A DNA stretch of 64,000 bases from Cercophora sp. LCS_1. Lineage: Eukaryota > Ascomycota > Sordariomycetes > Sordariales > Lasiosphaeriaceae. Both the position numbers and the translations under genes were made by a program. Where the stretch lies: the NCBI GenBank assembly GCA_036250225.1, contig JAPZLL010000020.1:372001-436000 (forward strand). The letters are read 5' to 3'. Within the stretch, counting starts at the first letter, position 1, and each line of letters starts with the position of its first letter. Below are positions 10,050 to 21,915 of the stretch, piece after piece. The notes under the pieces are model-generated. The model did not search any database. It had not been told where the DNA came from and saw nothing but the letters and a program-made list of their open reading frames with translations.

Positions 10050-10947
10050 ATCTAATCCCAAAATCGTCCTCCCGCCAAAAACCTCTTTATTGCTCGACCA
10101 CTCCCACCACTACTACACCCTCCTCTTCCCCAGCCGCCGCACCGGGATCGTTCTCAACGTCACCGACGCGCTGCTCATTATGGTGGTTTCAGGCCTGCAC
10201 AACCCCGAGATCGCCGCACTCCCTACGGTAGGGGCCTCGCATCATGGCCGCGCTCTTCCGAGCCGCCTCACCGCGTCACATGGGCGCAACGACGTTCAAT
10301 CCCTCCAATTTCCACCCGGGCGTGCAGTTTGTTTTGTTAGTAATGATATGTGCGTTGATATCGATGTGCTTCCGAATGCGATTGATATCAGGGTGTTGAA
10401 TACGTCAAGAAACACATGCTGGGGTCGTATGAACCCAATGTACATTTAGTTGATGAAAGCAGTGGGAGGCCGTATGTCATGGCGCATATCAGAAACAAAC
10501 GGAGTTTTGATTGCGGTATGTTTTGTTGTGGACGTTATGTGTTTGTGTGGCTGAGGCGGAGAGGATTGTGGATTTGAATGAACCTGTGAGCCTTTGTCGT
10601 GAGATGGGATTGCAGATGAGTATTTTGCTGATGAGGAGCACCTACCTTAATCATTCTTGGTGTTTCTGGTGTTCTTCGAGGTTGCTCCGGTTTAATGAGT
10701 ACAACCAAAAGCAACGCCGCAAAATTCTTGAAATTTGCTGACTTTTATGCAGTGGCAATGTCGGAGTCCCGTTGGGTCACCCCCTCGTCATGACTTCGCT
10801 CCGTGGCCAGTTCACGACATTCAGAAAGCTGGTCATCCGTGCCATGGTGATTCGTGACTTACCCCAGGCCCTGCAGTATTCGATTGATAGGGCTATTATG
10901 TTCCCGCATGAGGAGGGTGAAGACCGACAGGAGGAGCGGAGGATCTG
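10050..10947 (+). pseudogene. coding-like segments of an unidentified, probably decayed gene
   Basis: Two forward pieces read like protein. About 10392-10516 gives GVEYVKKHMLGSYEPNVHL and then SSGRPYVMAHIRNKRSFDC; it is preceded by a possible 53-nt intron ending ATATCAG. About 10768-10947 gives VPLGHPLVMTSLRGQFTTF, then RKLVIRAMVIRDLPQALQYS, ending EERRI before a stop. They join in phase only if a 250-nt intron ends at a GAG site (10767) rather than the nearer TGCAG. Sequence upstream of 10392 is proline-rich and unclear. No family is recognised. It may be the continuation of the STAND-like remnant just upstream or a separate orphan. Confidence 0.35.
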
Positions 10948-11396
10948 AGTAGGTGGCGGAGACATTCAGCGAATCGCTTGAATTGTTGGCTGCAAACTAT
11001 GACACATCCGCAAGCTTCAAAGTAACGATGTCTGGCTTCTCCGCGAACATACAAGACGGAATAGAACAACAGTCTCGCCCTAGGTATTTTTAAGTGTCTA
11101 GGTGTAGTGAACCCTTAGCGAATGTATACAAACTACATCTAAACCCCTCCTCCAATAAGCTTAAAGTCAATTCAAATATACCTAGCTCGTCCAATAGCCT
11201 AGCCGTTATTTGGGGGGGGGGGGGGAAGGGAAGAGACAACACGCTCGTAGCACCCTGATCTGCGAGCCCCGTTAGTTGGAGGGCTTCGCAGAAGAAATCG
11301 CGAAGAGGGTGAAAAGTTTTCAGGCTGACCAGGGGTACTGGCAACCGTGATCTAGACTTTCGAGTAGTGTCAAACTCTCGTAAAGTCGAAGAAGGC
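10948..11396. other. intergenic with G14 homopolymer
   Basis: No gene is supported. The notable item is an uninterrupted run of 14 G at 11212-11225. Confidence 0.4.
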
Positions 11397-13518
11397 CTAG
11401 AAGAAGTCCTCATCCGTCATGTCGTAGAGGGACTGGACGGCTTCGCAAGCCTCAGTCGTAACGGAGACACTAGAATCTCGGAGATTAGAGGTAATCACCC
11501 CACTCAACGTCACTAGTAACTCGGCCGCTGAGATCCCAAGCTCGGCTTGGGCTGTTTCCGCCCATTGTATCAAACCGCGGGGTCGCCCAAGTCTCAGTAA
11601 TGATGCTGGTTTTTGGCATGTTGCTAGCGAAGAAACGCCAGAAACGTCGATCCAAGCTTGCCACAGTATACCTGCCAGCTGGTACTGGCCTGGTAAACCC
11701 AGTAGCCCATGTGGGATGCGGGGGTTCGCTAATACAGAACGGCAAAACCTCACGCACGAGAATACTGTCGACAACTGATCTCGAATGGCTGGTCCAAATT
11801 CCCGACCCCGGGAGATGCCCACCGAACGTGGGGGCCGTGACATGAGAGTTATACGAAGGAAGCCGCTCACGTCCCCATCGTCAGAATCAGAGTCATCGTC
11901 TTCGGGGTAGCGGTGACTTCTTCCGTGTCCAGCTAAGCCTTGAGCGTGATTCCCCGATTGTTGGCCAGCATGTTTATGACCTGAAGTAGTATCGCTTTCC
12001 ACAATATCTCTTGAGGCACCCGCTTCATCACACGCTCTCTGTCGGTTGGTGCCTGGTCGCCGAGCTTCGGTGTTATTGTCTTTGCCATCGACAACCCTCG
12101 TGAAGAACATCCGGCAATTTCGACTGTAATGGTAAGATTCCTGAGGACCTGATTCTGTGGATATGAGAACTTACCATTGAACTTGGGTACTTGCGTCGCC
12201 TTCTGACTCGGTTTCGCACCGAGTACATGTGCCGATCCGAGTGATATCCTGCGTGGAAGTGGTATATTTGCAGATCAAACTCATCGCTACGTGCTACCGC
12301 GGCAGAATCGCCTGCCTCCAAGCACTGTCTTGTCTAATCTCTCGACGCGAGGCTCGCTCCAAGAGCCGGTACCTTCAGTCGCGAGCCCGCCGAGCGCCAC
12401 GCAACCCCTTGAAATTTTCACTCAACACGAAGGCAAATCCCTGCCGTGTCGTAATGGTATTGAAGTGGATAAGCATCATTCGCCCAGCCGCGTCTTCAAG
12501 CGTAAAGTACTCGCCGGCCGAGGGGTTTCCCATAGTCATCAGGAAGAAGCGAATGGTTGACATCTCGAAGGCTAAGGTGAGCACTGCGGCCAGAATTCGG
12601 ACACATGTTCGCTTGATATCTGTCGTCATTTGGGCGATGAATGCCAGCCGCTGAAGGATGCGGCGGCCAAACTCCGTGATCCCGTCAGACAACGACAGAT
12701 TGGTGGCAAGTATGTCTCTCCTCGCAGGCCGGGTTTCATCCGTCAAGTCGTCGACTTTTGCTTTCAACTCCTCATGGTTCCTCTCCAAAGCATGACTTTG
12801 CAGCCCACATATTAGCCATCCTCTTAAATCCTGTATCATAGGTACCTAGCTGTGACTGGCGAACTCGCACTCACATGGTCAGCAGCTCCAACAACATCTG
12901 CAGTGCAGCAGTTTGCCCAATGATCTCCTGCTGGAACCCGGTAATATCCCTTTCATCCAGGATCTTGTATTGTATTTTCCCCGAAGCGTCCTTAAGGTGG
13001 CTTCCGGACCCTCCCGCAGTGAGACTCGGGCGGTACTTGCGGCGTGGTCTTCTCGATCTGTGCCAGGTTTTCTCTGGCCAGGTAGGGGAAGTTTGGCGTC
13101 AGGATCCGCTACGAAAACGCCTGAAAAGGTGGTTTCTGGGCTTTTCAAGCCTTTTTTTCGTGAAGCTATAGGTTTCATGATTGCGCAGCGCCATCGTTGA
13201 GCGCAGATCCCCAAGCCTCTTTTTTAAAGTTTTGCGGCGTCCTTGCATGTGCCCAGCCGTTGTTGAGCCTCAACTCGTCGTTTTTCTGCCGCTCCCTGAT
13301 CAGATTGCTTCTGGTTCAGTGTCGCCAGATGCACCAAATTCGTCACCACCGGTTACCTCCATCTTACTGGGAACGATTGCTTGGTACCTATCTATTGGGG
13401 CTATTCAGGGCTCTCGGCGCAATTCGGAGAAACGGGGCGTGGGGCCCCTATCAACTATGGCCCTGGGCACCACGCTGAAGCTATTCAGGGCTGGGCGCTC
13501 GCCTACCTACCCTATAAA

Positions 13519-13617
<99 letters not shown>

Positions 13618-14327
13618 GCATAAGCGTATCTGGATATAAATATAAACGTGTGCAGTGCGCGTGTACAATACAAACAATATATACATACCTTAGGCTGCGT
13701 CGCTCGTTGATGCGGCTAGTCACCCTGGCTATCATAGATTAGTAATATTTTCTTTGCGACGGCGGACGAAGGAGGGCCCTGGGGCCATTGCTCAGAGACG
13801 GCAATTGTAAGCCGGGGCACTGGAGCCGAAAAGAAGGTGGTGACGGCATGGCGTTGAGGAAACCCACAGTACCACAACGGCTATGCACCACCCTGCATGG
13901 CGTTTTTGTGTGGAATCCCCTATCCGGCCAGGGAGTATCTGGCCCAAATTGAGAAGATCACGCCGTTGACGGGCTTTTTCTCAAGGTCATTTAGGCACCA
14001 CTGCACCTGTTTTATTCTCTGTTTTCCGACCTCGAATAGGCGTTGAGCGCCAACGGTTAGTTGCAAACTGAAAACAAGCCTGTGTCTTTCTGAAATGGTC
14101 GCATCGAGTGTCTTGATACTCTCAATCAAGCTTCCATAATGTTGGGAGGAGCCAGAGCAGTCGTTGAGAGAGGAAATAAGGTCTTTGATCAACACACCGA
14201 GCACAATGGGGTCTCCGACCGCCCCAAGGGTCACGGCGACCTCCGTTGTCGAGCGATGTTTAGTTGTTGACGAAGAGGAAATGCCGAAGCCCAATAAAGA
14301 CAAAGGCATAAAAAATTGCGTTGACAT
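11397..14327 (-). pseudogene. broken ubiquitin-like-domain (ULD_2-type) fungal gene
   Basis: Read on the minus strand, an N-terminal segment from ATG 14327 gives LGFGISSSS, then VAVTLGAVGDPIVLGVLIKD; this matches the hydrophobic start of the fungal ubiquitin-like-domain family (ULD_2). Later pieces include GFQQEIIGQTAALQMLLELL (12971-12885), then from about 12620 SAGEYFTLEDAAGRMMLIHF and FAFVLSENFKGLRGARRARD, which is the conserved ubiquitin-like core. The core frame is cut by TGA at 12377-12375 and TAG at 12296-12294, yet coding resumes as HVAMSLICKYTTSTQDITRI and a CxxC segment. A spliceable intron at about 12173-12117 leads to an acidic region (DDDSDSDDGDVSGF) and FLRITLMSRPPR. The middle (13215-13920) carries a long (CA)n tract and no coding signal. 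Upstream pieces also change frame. The gene looks decayed rather than merely intron-rich. Confidence 0.55.
13518..13612. repeat. (CA)n microsatellite
   Basis: About 95 bp of almost pure CA dinucleotide with one CATA interruption near the start. It lies inside the broken ubiquitin-like-domain gene, between its N-terminal and central pieces. Its open translation as repeated Thr-His is meaningless. Confidence 0.95.
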
Positions 14328-14375
14328 GCCGTGGGAAAGTGGGGGAAAGCCTTGACTAGATACCTTAGGCAGCAA

Positions 14376-14636
14376 TATGCGGTGTGAGGTGTCCTTGGCA
14401 TCGGGCCCACCCCATGCTGCCGGTGGAGGGTGCTGACTGCCCGCCGGTGAGCAGGGTCACCGTGACACAGAACTGCCTGCCGAGAGTAAAATGACAGAGA
14501 ATTCGAAAACGTTTACATCTGTCACCATTCATGTCTATATATCTTACCCACCTCCTTCTTGCCCTTGGCCGTCTCACATGGCACAAGGAAGGCAGAAACG
14601 GGGATGAACTAGATTGACGCTAAACTGTGGCGGGTC
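14376..14636. other. intergenic, nothing supported
   Basis: A gap of 261 bp between two minus-strand genes without coding or structural signal. Confidence 0.3.
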
Positions 14637-15915
14637 TTATGGCATCTTATCTAATTCAATCTCAAAACTCTTCCTTAGCTTGTCTTGTTTCGTCTTCTCA
14701 CGCTTTGCCGCCAAGTGCCAAGCCAGCAGTGTCAGGCCGGTCAAACCAACAGAGATAACGACGAGTACCCAGATGTAGCTGGAAATGACCGGCTCCCCCT
14801 CGCTGGGACGCCAGTTGAAGATGGTAGTTGAGAATATCGACCATCGGAAAGTCAGCAAGGCCAAAGTCGCAAAGAGATGTCAACGTACCCCGACACACGA
14901 TAATGGCAAGTAAACCATCCCGAGCACAGCAATCGACCTCATCTGCGAATTCTCAATCTGGGACTCCATGGCAATCGTCGTGTTTGCTTTTGCGAGCTGG
15001 GTGTTGACGACGGAATCCTCACGAGCGATTTGGCTCCATCCCTGCGTGTGTGCGTGTGTGTGGTCAGCAACCGTTTCTGAAAGTCAGCGAGATATTGATC
15101 GACTCACGGTTTGCATAGCCAATGACAAATTCTCAGCCATCATGTTGCACTCGTCAATCTTGTCTTCAAACTCATCCATCGTATCGACAACTTTTTGTTT
15201 GACCAGCATGCCCATCTCAGCAGCCGGAGCTGATAGCCATCCTTCCGTTTCAAGCTGTTTGAACTCATCCAGAATCCTGGTCAACTGGCGTTTGATGAAA
15301 CGTATCTGGTCCATCAACGCGCGACTGCGGACGCAGATGGCGAGCGACTCCTGCATCTTTAGGGTGTTCAGGTTCCACGACTGGTTCTCCAGTATGTCCG
15401 AATTCACGGTGAACTTGTCGACCAGATCCTCAGCCAAGTCGACGAGACGCCTACGTTCAAGCTCTGTAAAGATGCCTGCACAGAGTAACGGGTGGTCAAC
15501 GCTTTTTGGGGCGGACCGCAGACTCGTAAGAATATCCCGCGTTTGCCGTTTGTTGCAGCCATAAAAGACAGCATAACTGGTGTTGTTCGCGGGGATGTAA
15601 GTGCTGGAGAGAGCGATCTCATCTGGGAGTGCGGCGGCTGTTCGGGCAGTGTAGGCTGGAAGCAACTTGTTAGGGGAGACGTTACTTGCGAGTGACTGTT
15701 CAAAACGTACTCAATTCATATCTGCCATCTTCGTCCTGCGATTTCCGGCGGATAGAAGCGAAATATGCCACCCGTCTTGCAATGGTCCGCGTTATGCCTC
15801 TCTGAACGTATAATAACTTTGCGAGTCTTTGCCAGGTGTTCGCGGTGAATGGTAAATACGACACAGGAGCCGGCGCGCCAAATACGTCGGGAGCTCGGCT
15901 ACATATGCTACACAT
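14637..15915 (-). pseudogene. CorA-like Mg2+ transporter-type membrane protein, last acceptor mutated
   Basis: Exons 15915-15711, 15655-15108 and 15041-14889 join in phase through 55- and 66-nt introns with good donors and branch sites. They encode a coiled helical domain (IRFIKRQLTRILDEFKQLE, then VKQKVVDTMDEFEDKIDE) leading to the first membrane helix MRSIAVLGMVYLPLSCVG. The second helix, YIWVLVVISVGLTGLTLLAW, and a basic tail follow in the last exon. This is the fungal CorA-like layout (helical cytoplasmic domain, two C-terminal membrane helices). Between the helices a GTACGT donor at 14888 and a GCTGAC branch are followed by GG, not AG, at 14842-14841, where splicing would give VG-SIFSTTIFNW. 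Read through, the frame meets an in-frame TGA. The next AG (14809) puts the tail out of frame. It is therefore probably non-functional, or truncated after the first helix. The N-terminal start at ATG 15915 is provisional. Confidence 0.6.
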
Positions 15916-16658
15916 TGTCTCAGTCAGTCTTAGGCTTTTCTCACGTCCAACGAGTTTTGGGTGGTGTGGTTATGGATCGCCTACAGGACGTAACTTGCAG
16001 CCCCTTCACTTTCACTGTTTTCTTTTTGGACCTGCCGAATCTAGTTAGGGAACGAACGTCTCTCAATCATGGCATTCGGATATACAGAAGCAAACCAATC
16101 ATCCCACTGATCCGTTCCTTGTAGTCTGTCGATTTTTATATCCTTGCACTGCTTTTAGTGCGAGCTTAATTAATCAAACGACGAAAGGACTTCACACCTT
16201 TGCCTTGTATCTCCGTACCATAACGGCCTGCCGTTCAGCATATTTGAACGTGCTGAAATCATGATCTGACATATTCCGAACATGGCCGGACAGATCCATC
16301 TTCTTGTCAACGAGAGCGAGAATGCGGCTCGTTCGGTGTCGCTAAACCCAAAGGAGAGTGGCTGCGCAAAAAGGGGAGCGGACGGGAAACGAGCAGGCGA
16401 GATGGCCGCAAGCCCAGCCGTTTATAAGGTGTCGAGAGATAACCCCGCAGAAAGCCGTGCCACGTGAACCCGCCCGGAGCCTTGCCATTGGTCAAGGGGA
16501 CGTGGCAGTGTCAGGCGCACTGCATTTCCTCGCTACGCGATTACCGCTGCACACCGCCCACCGCCCATCGTCAGGCTTGATTGTCTTGGCCTCACTCCCC
16601 CGCTCGATGCTCAATCAAATGATCGCAGACAATCGCTCAGTTCCTTTGGGAGTCAATC
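15916..16658. other. intergenic, nothing supported
   Basis: About 740 bp upstream of two divergent genes (CorA-like on minus, the small 71-aa gene on plus). No coding signal is supported. Confidence 0.35.
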
Positions 16659-16993
16659 ATGGCCTGGTACAAGAAACTGATGAGGCAAAAGTACAACGAT
16701 CCGGACAAGTTAAAGGAATACTTGGACGCGGCGTACGGGCCTGGAAACTGGCGGGTCGAGGTAATTTTGTTCATCTGTCGCATGAAAAGTGGCGCACTGA
16801 TCTGGCGATACGCGCAGGTCAAGTCGGACAGGTGGATAATAGCCCTCACAAGGCCTTGGCAGGAGGTAAGCAAAATTCTTCCCTTTGTTCATGGGCAATG
16901 AGCCAACTGAAACCACAAAAGCAAGAGATCGAATACATCGAAAGTCAGGTGCGAGTGCATTATGATCAAAACGACAGTGCAGTGCATGACTGA
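16659..16993 (+). CDS. small 71-residue protein, three exons
   Basis: Exons 16659-16760, 16818-16865 and 16928-16993 join in phase (102 + 48 + 66 nt) and give 71 residues ending at TGA 16991. Intron 1 is 57 nt (GTAATT ... CGCAG); intron 2 is 62 nt (GTAAGC ... AAGAG). The spliced protein starts MAWYKKLMRQKYNDPDKLK, has AYGPGNWRVEVKSDRWIIAL across the first junction, and ends with IEYIESQVRVHYDQ. The smooth WRVE-VKSDRWIIAL join and the strongly biased KYxDPDKLKxYLxxxYGPGxW opening argue for a real gene. No function is known to me. Read without splicing, the second exon would be preceded by implausible intron-derived residues. It sits in an accessory region next to a kinase gene. Confidence 0.62.
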
Positions 16994-17384
16994 GGGAGAC
17001 TCTGATGAGTCCATGAGAAGTCAAACGCAGGGAGGCGAGAGCAACGTCCATGAGAGATAATGCCCTGAAAGTCCTAGCAGAATGCAAATATTTCGTCGTT
17101 TTTGTTCAATTGACTTGGCTCGGGGGCATGTCATACTTGACACTAGACCTAGACCAGCCCACAAGATGAGGATTGGCAGAGGTATCAAGAAGAGGTGGGT
17201 ACAAGAATGTAAAAGTTGAAAGAGTGGCACCGCGGGCCGAGCCTTATCAACGGTCATGTGTTCGGACACGCTTGATGGGCCACTCAGCCAACCGGATTAG
17301 AATGCACCTTGGGCCGCTTCAGTTATAGGGGGGGCCAAGTCGGGTTCCAAGTGACTTCAATGTACCAGTTAGCCGTCGAACGGG
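16994..17384. other. intergenic, convergent 3' ends
   Basis: About 390 bp between the 71-aa gene and the kinase gene on the other strand; it may include an alternative last exon of the kinase (see that entry). Confidence 0.35.
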
Positions 17385-19337
17385 TCAATCGGAGAGAAGA
17401 GTGAAGTACCTACCCGATCTCCAGGGTTCCCTGTAAAAGGAGGAGTCAGCTTCGCAGGTTTTGCGATAGGCATCTAATGCCCTGGTCAGCTGGTTCGACT
17501 GGATGCGCTTTTCCGGGTCGGGGTTCAGCATCTTTTCTTGCACTAGTTGCAGCATCTGGCGGAGATACCAACTGCATCTCTGGTGTTGCACGAGGTTGAA
17601 GATGTGGGCGATGACTTGCTCCTTTAGAACCGCCGTTTGTCCATTCGGCGGGACCGCAATGATGGTGTAGTAGTTGTCGGTCAAGCCCGATCTGTGAGAC
17701 TGGCCGAATCTGGCATTTGAGAAGTCTTGGACCCCTTTGTATCCGAGCAGGTACCACGTGATGCATTCTAGAACAACGCAGCCGAAGCTGAAGATGTCGG
17801 TCGCGCGAGAGATGTAGCCATCCTGGATGTCGAAATCGGGGGCGCCGTATGTCTCGGTCTTGGGCGTGAAAGTTGAGTTCCCAAAGGTGCGAGAAAAGCG
17901 GCTGTGGAGCTGCGCAAGACCAAAATCGGTGAGCTTGAGCTCCAGTTCGCCGTTTTCGCTCCTAGAGTAAAGGATGTTGGACGGCCCGAGGTCTCCATGT
18001 CGGCCGTAAACGGTAACCTCGTTCAGCTTGTGATGGGGAGTTTGATAGGCACTGCGATCGTTGTGGACGCACTGTAGTGCCGCCGCAAGGCCGAACAGCT
18101 GCTGTGACATCCAAAGAAGGTGATCTGAGTGCTTCCTTAGGCCTTCCTCGTTCTGCCAAAACTGTGTAAGATTGCCGTTCTGCCAGTCGAAGAGGAAGTA
18201 GTAGTCTGTGTTGTTATTCGTTGAGTTGCGGACCTCGATTGATGCTCGGACGTGGACCATATGCCTTTGGCCCTCCCGGAGAAGGGTTTCGTCAATGAAT
18301 TCATGGTGTAGACAGTAGAGAAGCGACTTCAGCTCTGTCTCAAACTTTTTGGGATCGTTGTCGTTCAGTTGTTTCAGAGCGAACCACTTGTTGGGTCGCC
18401 GATGCTATTTTGCTGGTGAGCCAGGATCCAACAAACAGACTCGCTTGAAATGGATGGCACGTGAACTTACTCCCGTATCATTGCCGCCAAAGTTCCAGTG
18501 GCTAGGATGAATCCGGACCATGAAGACCTTTCCGAAACCACCGTGAGCTATGCACACGTCGGGGTCGAAATGGGCCTCCTTGGAGACAACAGCAGTCTCG
18601 CTGGCCTCCATATTTTGCATGACTTGCCCACCTATCTCGAAGGGGAGGTGATCCCCATGCTCCAGCACATAGTGAAAGTGTTGAGTTGGTGACTGTTTGA
18701 TGTACGGAGCCGTGAGGGCGCGGGTCCATCTGATCAGGGAGTCAAGATCAACCGGGTGAAGTTGGCTTTGAAACTCGCGATGTTGGTGGCCAAGAATCCG
18801 GCACGCAATGGACATGGCTTGATTTCCAGGCGCGTATTTCAGCGGGAGACAATTGTCGTCCATCTTGGCGTCGAGAGCAGCTTTAAGCAGTTGCTCCAGC
18901 CGAGCGGCGACCAGGGCGGCCAAGAGCTTTCGACACGGCGCTTTCGAGCCCTTGCCAAAACATATCCGATGTGCAAATGCCTTACTATCCTGATTGCCGC
19001 ATTGGAACTCCTTCGACTCCATTACGATGGCGAGAACCTGAGAATAACTCATGATGCTCTCCAGGTTGTCCCGAGGGATGTACGCGAACTGTTCGTGAAA
19101 AGACGCCACCTTTGCCGCGCTCAAGTCCCTGGCCAGCTGTATCAAGGAGACTGGCGGGCTAGGTTGCATGTTTGCAGTTGGGGAGAAGTCGCGACGGTAA
19201 TCACTTTCGCCCCGGTCGTCGACGATTTTGGTGATGGGGCCATCAAGGCCGTATTTCGAATCCACTTGTTCCAGTGGTCGCGTTCCACTACTGGACGCTT
19301 CCGCATTGCCCGGCTGCTGTCGCGGCGGGCGGGCCAT
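17385..19337 (-). CDS. divergent protein kinase with fungal-specific N-terminal region
   Basis: Exons 19337-18471 and 18404-17385 are joined by a 66-nt intron (GTAAGT donor, acceptor AAATAG) and give about 628 residues. The first ~260 residues form an unrecognised helical region. The kinase domain begins at IAHGGFGKVFMVRI (glycine loop). The splice junction then leads to KWFALKQL (the lysine position), HGDLGPSNILY as catalytic loop, TDFGLAQL, and YGAPDFDIQDGYISRATDIF followed by SFGCVVLECITWY (APE-like and subdomain IX). The catalytic loop has HGD instead of HRD, common in small atypical kinase families; the Asp, the Asn and the DFG are kept, so activity is possible. An alternative end exists: a donor GTAGGT near 17424, branch GCTAAC and GAAG acceptor would add VTWNPTWPPL and stop at 17323. 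Such kinases cluster with incompatibility-type genes in ascomycetes. Confidence 0.8.
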
Positions 19338-21915
19338 TTCGGGTTTTTCAATTTTGGTGTATGCTGACAGAATTGGATGAATTGCAAGAACACTTCAAGA
19401 TGTCTTGATGCCGCATCGTGCATTTTGCTAATAGTGCCGACAACGCTGGTTGTGTTGCAGGGCAGCGGTAATCGCTGTTACAAAGTGGGTACGGCTTGAA
19501 GTTGGGCCGAAAGGAGGGGTCAAACGGATCGTGGCCACCTGTTTTCCAACAACGGAGATAACAAGTAATTAAGCACTTGTTTCTGGCTGGAATACGCGTT
19601 TTTGACCAAGTTTTACATGCGCGATACTTGTATTTGCAGGCCGACATTCTAGAGGGCCAAAAGCACGCAATCCAATCATCATCGTTTTCGCCCATTTGTC
19701 GGACCGACGATTTATGAGGTGGTTCCACACCTGGCCGTGGACGCCCTTGGCCACCGACTTGTAGTAGGCACGAGCAGGTGGTCGTCTGGGATATGATCCA
19801 CGTCGCGCCTTCAAGAAAGCCTGACAACTACGCGATGTTTGAATTCGAAAGTTCCAGAAGCACCAGAATGAGAAAAAAAAACAAGTGAACCATTGAGGAT
19901 AGATTTTGAGCTGGACGGGGTCAGCCGGGACTATGTTGTCTCACTCCATATTCGCCTCAACGGGACACAAGTTTCACACCGCTCCGATGATTGATTGATA
20001 TAAAGATGCCGAACGGCACACGCTAGGTTCATGTGAATCAGACCGTCCTCACATCACTGCCCTCTAGTTTCCGACTCCCTTTGCCCCATTGGCCTCTCCC
20101 TCTCTCCCAGCTTTCGTATCGATGATTCTTCGAGGATTTCAACAATCATAGCCAAAACAACTAAGTCCGCAGGCAAGACTGCTCTTTCCACACAGCCGCC
20201 CAACAGCATTGGCTGCTCATGGGTCACCGAGGAGGACGGGTCTCTGACAGGCTTTACAACACCCTCCTAGATCAGTTCGGCGTCTCTCTAGAAGCAACTC
20301 GACAGACACTGCGCGGGTCGATACTCTGTCCAGGCATGTGCGCAGCGAAATGATCTATAAAGGTTAAAAAGTGACACAGCTTGCGATTCATAGCTCAAGC
20401 AAGACGTGTTCAAGATCTCCATTCGGGCCACCTCACAGTGGGCCTATCGTCCGCGCCTCTGTCTTCACCGCCAGTTTTGGAGACTCGGGGTTCGCACGAC
20501 CTCCATTTGTTGGATCCTACATGACATCTGTAGGGATATGGTTACGGCATCATGCATTGGGCGTAGGATTTTGAAGTTGGTTATTGGAGGAGGGATTGTC
20601 GCCGCATGCACAGGTACCCTGGTTTCCTTGTTTTGCGTTCCTGTAGCTTTTATTGACCGAGGACTCTTCCGCTCAGAGGTTCCTCTGGCTGCCATAGCTA
20701 GATGATGCAGCAACGTCTTGGGCAAGACGCAAGTTTTTTTCGATAGTCTTAAGGACTAGGATAATGTGTAGTGAGCCCCCGAGACAAATTCGGGAACAGG
20801 GCCAGTATTCACTGGAGAATTGTACCTGCGTAGGTGATACCTTATCAACCCGGATGCTTATCACCAAGCGAACTCCTGTGACGGTCACTAGGTACATGTT
20901 CAGCCTCTTGAGCTATCTCACGCTGGTTCATGCTGAATCGGCCAAGTGAAATCTACAAAGTGGAGTTTAAAGCAAAACGGCAAGAACAAGATTAAAGACT
21001 AAAGAACAAGACTACATAGTAACGAGGTCGTTGAGACGTGGCATGTATATTCCTGACTTTCTGTTCTCTCCATACTTAGGCTGAAGCGATATATGAACCC
21101 AATTTCGTTATCAATCAATCATTTCATCAATGAAATACATCTGAAGATAGGTAGATCGATACACCATAGCTGTGCGGAATACCATGGAACTTGATCCCTC
21201 ATCTCCGTCATGCTCACCAAGGTACCTCAGAAACCTGCAACAAACGTCCGACAGGGCAATTGTCCATCCCGCCCAGCTGTTCTCTAACATCAAGAAACAA
21301 CTCACACACCATCTCTCCCATAGTCCCGTACACAATATTTGCCACGTCGGCGCTTGTCTAGTTTGCTGGATGGCTCTAACTGTTATTTCGCCACGCGAAA
21401 CCCAACGACAACGTCTTCCGGATCGAAATAGACGGTTACAACACTGGTGCAGCTGACGCCCCCGTATACACCGCTCTCGGCCGCTCCTGAGACCCGGTCC
21501 CTCCTCTATTCGAGTGCTGTTTCTCCTCCATTTGAATCGTGGAATTCTGCAATCCCACCCACTACCACAATTTCGGTCTTAAAAATCCGGCCACCGAAAG
21601 CTCGTGGGCGACCCCACCGTTCTTGTGACAAGTTTTGCTCGCAAGCCGACAGGATGGCACTAGGATCATGAGTGCAAGGGTGCGGCTCACCCCTGGCCAA
21701 CCAAATCGAACTTGACAAGACCAATAGGGGACTGCACACAGAGCCAACCAGCCAGTAGGAAAGACCATGCAAGATGTTTGCTGATGATCATTTGTCAATT
21801 CCAAGTCGAGGAAGGTATGCGATGGGGACGCTGAAAATGTGCCCAAAGCAAACAAGTGCATGCTAAAAGGGAGGGTTATTAGCCTCGTGGGCACTTTTAA
21901 GTCAACCTTTGGTGG
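19338..21915. other. 2.6-kb region without a supported gene
   Basis: Only short overlapping frames are present. A stretch near 21395-21490 reads AKPNDNVFRIEIDGYNTGAA in one frame followed by stops, and 20260-20345 has a short Arg/Ser-rich frame; both could be gene relics but neither can be assembled. The interval also holds upstream sequence of the kinase (minus) and of the 480-aa orphan (plus). Confidence 0.35.

Noticed and set aside
13518..13612. possible repeat array such as CRISPR
   Set aside because: Pure dinucleotide repeat without spacers, in a eukaryotic genome.
13481..13735. Thr-His and Cys-Val repeat frames
   Set aside because: They arise from the (CA)n microsatellite and have no protein meaning.
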